Positions 62,141 through 64,000 of a stretch of 64,000 nucleotides of DNA are shown here, one piece after another (positions within the stretch are counted from its first letter, which is position 1; each line of letters begins with the position of its first letter). The notes under the pieces were generated by a model that worked only from the letters and a program-made list of their open reading frames with translations, searched no databases and was not told the origin of the DNA. The position numbers were made by a program, and so were the translations under genes. Origin of the DNA: Mojavia pulchra JT2-VF2 (GTDB taxonomy: Bacteria; Cyanobacteriota; Cyanobacteriia; Cyanobacteriales; Nostocaceae). The stretch covers positions 62,001 to 126,000 of the forward strand of contig JAHHHN010000015.1 in assembly GCA_019359325.1 (NCBI GenBank), in the 5' to 3' direction.

Positions 62141-62476
62141 TTACAAGGCATTGTCATCAATTGCTTGATTTAAATATTCCCAAGTTTCTGTTTGTTCATG
62201 TCCATCTCCTTCTTCTAACCATTGTTTTGTTAATTTTTTAAGTGCTTGATGTTGGTGATGTAAAATTTTTTGTTCGTGTTTATCTAACTCTTCTGGAGAA
62301 TTGGTTAACAATTCCGGTTTAATAGTTACACTTTTACGAAAAACTCTGATAATTTCCAGCAAGTTCGACCAATATTCTTGAGGTGTTTCTTGGATTTCAC
62401 TTAACAGTTCTATCAAAAAACTTTCTTCACGACTCTTACTGACTTCAGATTTATTAATTAAATTGGATTGAGACAT
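62141..62476 (-). CDS. Probable antitoxin partner of the PIN toxin
   Basis: 111 residues: MSQSNLINKSEVSKSREESF, LIELLSEIQETPQEYWSNLL, EIIRVFRKSVTIKPELLTNS, QHQALKKLTKQWLEEGDGHE. Mostly acidic/helical, without a recognisable DNA-binding fold. It stops 17 bases before the ATG of the PIN gene, typical of TA operons. The antitoxin role is inferred from position only. Confidence 0.6.
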   Translation of the reverse strand: MSQSNLINKSEVSKSREESFLIELLSEIQETPQEYWSNLLEIIRVFRKSVTIKPELLTNSPEELDKHEQKILHHQHQALKKLTKQWLEEGDGHEQTETWEYLNQAIDDNAL

Positions 62477-62568
62477 TAGAAATTTTTCCTCATTATCATT
62501 AATGAAGGTGAACTAAAATAGCCGCACCCTAATTAAACTATATCAACAAGGTAGGAGAATTAAGGGAG

Positions 62569-62602
62569 GCGATCGCACTTGGGAATTAAGGAGTGCGATC
62601 GC
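62569..62602. repeat. HIP1-edged hairpin
   Basis: GCGATCGCACT and AGTGCGATCGC are perfect 11-base arms; the loop is TGGGAATTAAGG. It lies between two minus-strand genes. A degraded copy is at 63910-63944. Confidence 0.65.
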
Positions 62603-62624
62603 AATACAATTGCAAAAACAATGG

Positions 62625-62837
62625 TCAGCTTGTTGGAACGCTGCGAGTTAAAATTTTCATCACTTTGCCTGGTTCAGAAGCCGCTAAAAGTGGACTCCAC
62701 TCGCTAATCTCAGCAAAACCCAGTTTATAGAGAGTGTGAATAGTATTAGTAACAGTCTGCCGCGAACCAATGATGAGGAAACTAACGAGTTCTCGATCTG
62801 GATCTGGTTGCATGGAAGGTAGAGAGCTTTTGTTCAT
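62625..62837 (-). CDS. Small conserved protein divergent from an XRE regulator
   Basis: 70 residues from the ATG at 62835-62837; an upstream frame would run through the operators and is rejected. MNKSSLPSMQPDPDRELVSF, LIIGSRQTVTNTIHTLYKLG, FAEISEWSPLLAASEPGKVM, KILTRSVPTS. I have an impression of similar cyanobacterial small proteins with EISEWSPLL, but no function. Its promoter contains paired operators (62855-62910), so it is probably controlled by the XRE gene next to it. Confidence 0.68.
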   Translation of the reverse strand: MNKSSLPSMQPDPDRELVSFLIIGSRQTVTNTIHTLYKLGFAEISEWSPLLAASEPGKVMKILTRSVPTS

Positions 62838-62854
62838 TAGAGTTAACCTAAAAA

Positions 62855-62910
62855 TTATGTTCGGAATCACGAACATAATCACTTTAGCATTTTGTTCGTA
62901 ATTACAAACA
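62855..62910. promoter_or_regulatory. Two palindromic operators, TGTTCG-N6-CGAACA type
   Basis: Site 1: TTATGTTCG (62855-62863), GAATCA, CGAACATAA (62870-62878), perfect nine-base arms. Site 2: TGTTCG (62893-62898), TAATTA, CAAACA (62905-62910), same spacer with one mismatch. Centres are 35 bases apart, about three and a third helical turns. They lie between two divergent genes, next to the XRE regulator start, and are probably its binding sites. Confidence 0.65.
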
Positions 62911-62946
62911 TTTACTTAGTTATAAGCCTCTGACAAAATCGGAGGC

Positions 62947-63192
62947 ATGGGAAAAGCAGGAAAAGCTCTCAAACGGGTACTAGAAATTTATGGCATTACT
63001 CAAAATCGATTGGCTGTAGTGATGGGAGTCAATCGTTCTAGTGTTTTTGGCTGGGTAAATGAAATTGCAGATCCACCAGGTGATACGGTGGTGAAAATTC
63101 GCAAGGCACTTCAAGAAATTGAGCCTGCTGCGGCTGAGGAGTTTGTCAGGCTGTTCTGGGATGATTTAGAAAAGGATGAGGAGCAGTCCTAG
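62947..63192 (+). CDS. XRE-family transcriptional regulator
   Basis: 81 residues. The helix-turn-helix is clear: LKRVLEIYGITQNRLAVVMG, VNRSSVFGWVNEIADPPGDT, VVKIRKALQEIEPAAAEEF. The remaining 20 residues are acidic. GGAGG lies one base before the ATG, an unusually tight spacing. Divergent from the 70-residue gene, with two palindromic operators between, so autoregulation is likely. Small cyanobacterial XRE proteins of this type are widespread; no toxin is directly downstream. Confidence 0.85.
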   Translation: MGKAGKALKRVLEIYGITQNRLAVVMGVNRSSVFGWVNEIADPPGDTVVKIRKALQEIEPAAAEEFVRLFWDDLEKDEEQS

Positions 63193-63246
63193 TTGCGAAC
63201 TAGTTAAGCTACTGAAAAAACAAGACGCGATCGCGGATATTGTTTA

Positions 63247-63340
63247 TTTTAACAAATATTCAATTTCTTCATCACTAAAACCAAACTACCGAAAAATCCG
63301 CAAAACATAAGCAGGAGACATCTCTCCTGGCCCATATCTA
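63247..63340 (-). pseudogene. Degraded copy of the hicA 3' end
   Basis: Nucleotide comparison with 61067-61160 shows near-identity over about 95 bases: the same AACATAA ... CCAAACT ... CTTCATCAC order. A one-base deletion near 63330 (GGCC for GGTGC) shifts frame, and CAG has become TAG. The fragment codes FGFSDEEIEYLLK after that stop. It is a relic of a second HicA. Confidence 0.75.
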
Positions 63341-63356
63341 GACTCTCCCTCCATCC

Positions 63357-63554
63357 TCAAGAGATTAACATCTTTTTTACCTCATCTAAAGGTACAGAAG
63401 GACTGTCTTTTTCTTCTTGTTTGGCTTCTCGTAAATCTCTCAAATCTTCTAAATCTTCTAACAGTTCTTGAATTTGCAAAAATTCTTCGTAGGGCAGAAC
63501 AGCAAATTCCTTTTGCCCATTTTTTGAGATAAATTCAGGATGTAATTTAATCAT
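63357..63554 (-). CDS. Phd/YefM-like antitoxin
   Basis: 65 residues: MIKLHPEFISKNGQKEFAVL, PYEEFLQIQELLEDLEDLRD, LREAKQEEKDSPSVPLDEVK. The first half has the Phd/YefM pattern of a DNA-binding antitoxin; the second is acidic and unfolded-looking. It follows the RelE-type toxin remnant at 63570-63818 on the same strand, 15 bases after the stop, so the order is toxin first, antitoxin second, like HigBA systems. Confidence 0.72.
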   Translation of the reverse strand: MIKLHPEFISKNGQKEFAVLPYEEFLQIQELLEDLEDLRDLREAKQEEKDSPSVPLDEVKKMLIS

Positions 63555-63569
63555 TTTGAGCCTATCCTT

Positions 63570-63818
63570 TTACTCATAAGCTTTACTGCGATGTTTCACC
63601 CTATAAATCATTATAGTTTGTTCTTCAATTTCAAACAAAACTCGATAATCACCAATTCGTAATCGGTATTCTGGAGTAAAGTTAGTTAAATGTTTAACAT
63701 CGCCTTGCAAATTATCTTGCATCGCTTCAATTTTAGGAATGAGCCGTTCTCTAATATCGCCAGAAAGTTGCGCTAAATCTTTAAGAGCTTTTGGCTTAAA
63801 TTCTATTTGATACTGCAG
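63570..63818 (-). CDS. RelE/ParE-type toxin without a canonical start codon
   Basis: An 82-residue open frame: LQYQIEFKPKALKDLAQLSG, DIRERLIPKIEAMQDNLQGD, EYRLRIGDYRVLFEIEEQTI, MIYRVKHRSKAYE. This is an intact RelE/ParE fold with the R...Y...R...RVKHR end. Upstream there is no ATG, GTG or TTG before an in-frame TAA; the best candidate is a CTG at 63816-63818 with AAGGG eight bases upstream. Either a CTG start is used or the start was lost (GAAAATTATCTGCAG may once have been an ATG). It could be a silenced toxin. Confidence 0.6.
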   Translation of the reverse strand: MQYQIEFKPKALKDLAQLSGDIRERLIPKIEAMQDNLQGDVKHLTNFTPEYRLRIGDYRVLFEIEEQTIMIYRVKHRSKAYE

Positions 63819-63859
63819 ATAATTTTCCCTTTTGATTTAAATTAATTTAAACATACGCG

Positions 63860-63887
63860 TTTAATAGTAGTTCATCTAACCATTCTT
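63860..63887. repeat. Fragment duplicated from the PIN-toxin gene
   Basis: 28 bases identical but one to 62011-62038, which lies inside the PIN toxin coding region, in the same orientation. Surrounding DNA does not match, so this is a small relic of a duplicated cassette. Confidence 0.55.
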
Positions 63888-63909
63888 GATACTAGCAAAA
63901 TTAAGAGAG

Positions 63910-63944
63910 GCGATCGCGCTTAGGGAATGAAGGGTGCGATCGCG
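63910..63944. repeat. Degraded copy of the HIP1-edged hairpin
   Basis: GCGATCGCGCT, then TAGGGAATGAAGGG, then GTGCGATCGCG: the same shape and flanking AATTAAG(A/G)GAG as 62556-62602, with scattered mismatches. Another piece of the duplicated region near the window end. Confidence 0.5.
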
Positions 63945-64000
63945 TGATCATAAAAAGAACGAATACAAAATTTTCTCGCGATCGCTTACAAATAACGCTT

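Noticed and set aside
62855-62910. Operators resembled a Bacillus-type SOS box
   Set aside because: The half-site order (TGTTCG ... CGAACA) is opposite to that of the SOS box, and the spacer differs; cyanobacterial LexA sites are unlike it.

Overview
The window is chromosomal DNA of a filamentous, Nostoc/Anabaena-type cyanobacterium. The evidence is the high density of HIP1 octamers (GCGATCGC), the heptameric low-complexity repeats between genes (CCCAATN and AGTGCTG types), tocopherol genes, a cyanophycinase relative, Ser/Thr kinases fused to WD40 propellers, and many small toxin-antitoxin genes. No rRNA, tRNA, CRISPR array, intact transposase or prophage was seen.

Layout. 1-4.4 kb: end of a WGxxGxxG protein, a kinase-WD40 receptor and a secreted proline-rich PPC-domain protein. 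4.8-7.8 kb: a compact run of a BCP-type peroxiredoxin, two tandem PD-(D/E)xK nuclease-like paralogs and a cysteine desulfurase. 7.9-12.6 kb: a cyanophycinase-like peptidase, a GT4 glycosyltransferase and lepA on the minus strand. 13-19 kb: a ribbon-helix-helix protein, a GAF histidine kinase, nfu and a GH57 glycosidase. 19.4-24.1 kb: a signalling island with a soluble kinase, a kinase-TM-WD40 protein and a kinase-less TM-WD40 paralog. 24.1-31.9 kb: mobile-repeat debris, a giant double alkaline-phosphatase/RTX protein, a DOPA-dioxygenase-family protein, an HtrA protease and a receiver-less CheB. 32-35 kb: a photolyase-like FAD domain and a photolyase N-terminal-like domain as two adjacent genes, then tldD.

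36-41 kb: a minus-strand run of gamma-tocopherol methyltransferase, homogentisate phytyltransferase, a TPR protein, a SUMT-uroporphyrinogen-III synthase fusion and coaE. 41-43 kb: the KtrB/KtrA potassium-uptake pair. 43-53.5 kb: a TPR protein, queA, yraN, a pentapeptide protein, dnaG, a degenerate amidase-glucosaminidase and envelope proteins. queA and dnaG both carry in-frame repeat-derived insertions. 53.5-58 kb: two gene remnants (an O-methyltransferase and an M14 carboxypeptidase), an SLH-fasciclin-barrel protein and an EamA transporter. 58-60.3 kb: an orphan CphA-like ATP-grasp enzyme between small conserved proteins. 60.4-64 kb: a toxin-antitoxin island with a frameshifted RelE toxin, HicBA, a PIN toxin with a likely partner, an XRE regulator beside paired palindromic operators, a RelE-like toxin lacking a canonical start, and degraded copies of neighbouring cassettes.

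The most unusual signals are the split, order-reversed photolyase-like gene pair, the in-frame palindromic repeat inside dnaG, the substituted metal-site residues in the double phosphatase and in the amidase, and the decaying TA island. No unambiguously new multi-gene system was identified. All functions are assigned by recognising motifs and families by eye; no database search was possible.
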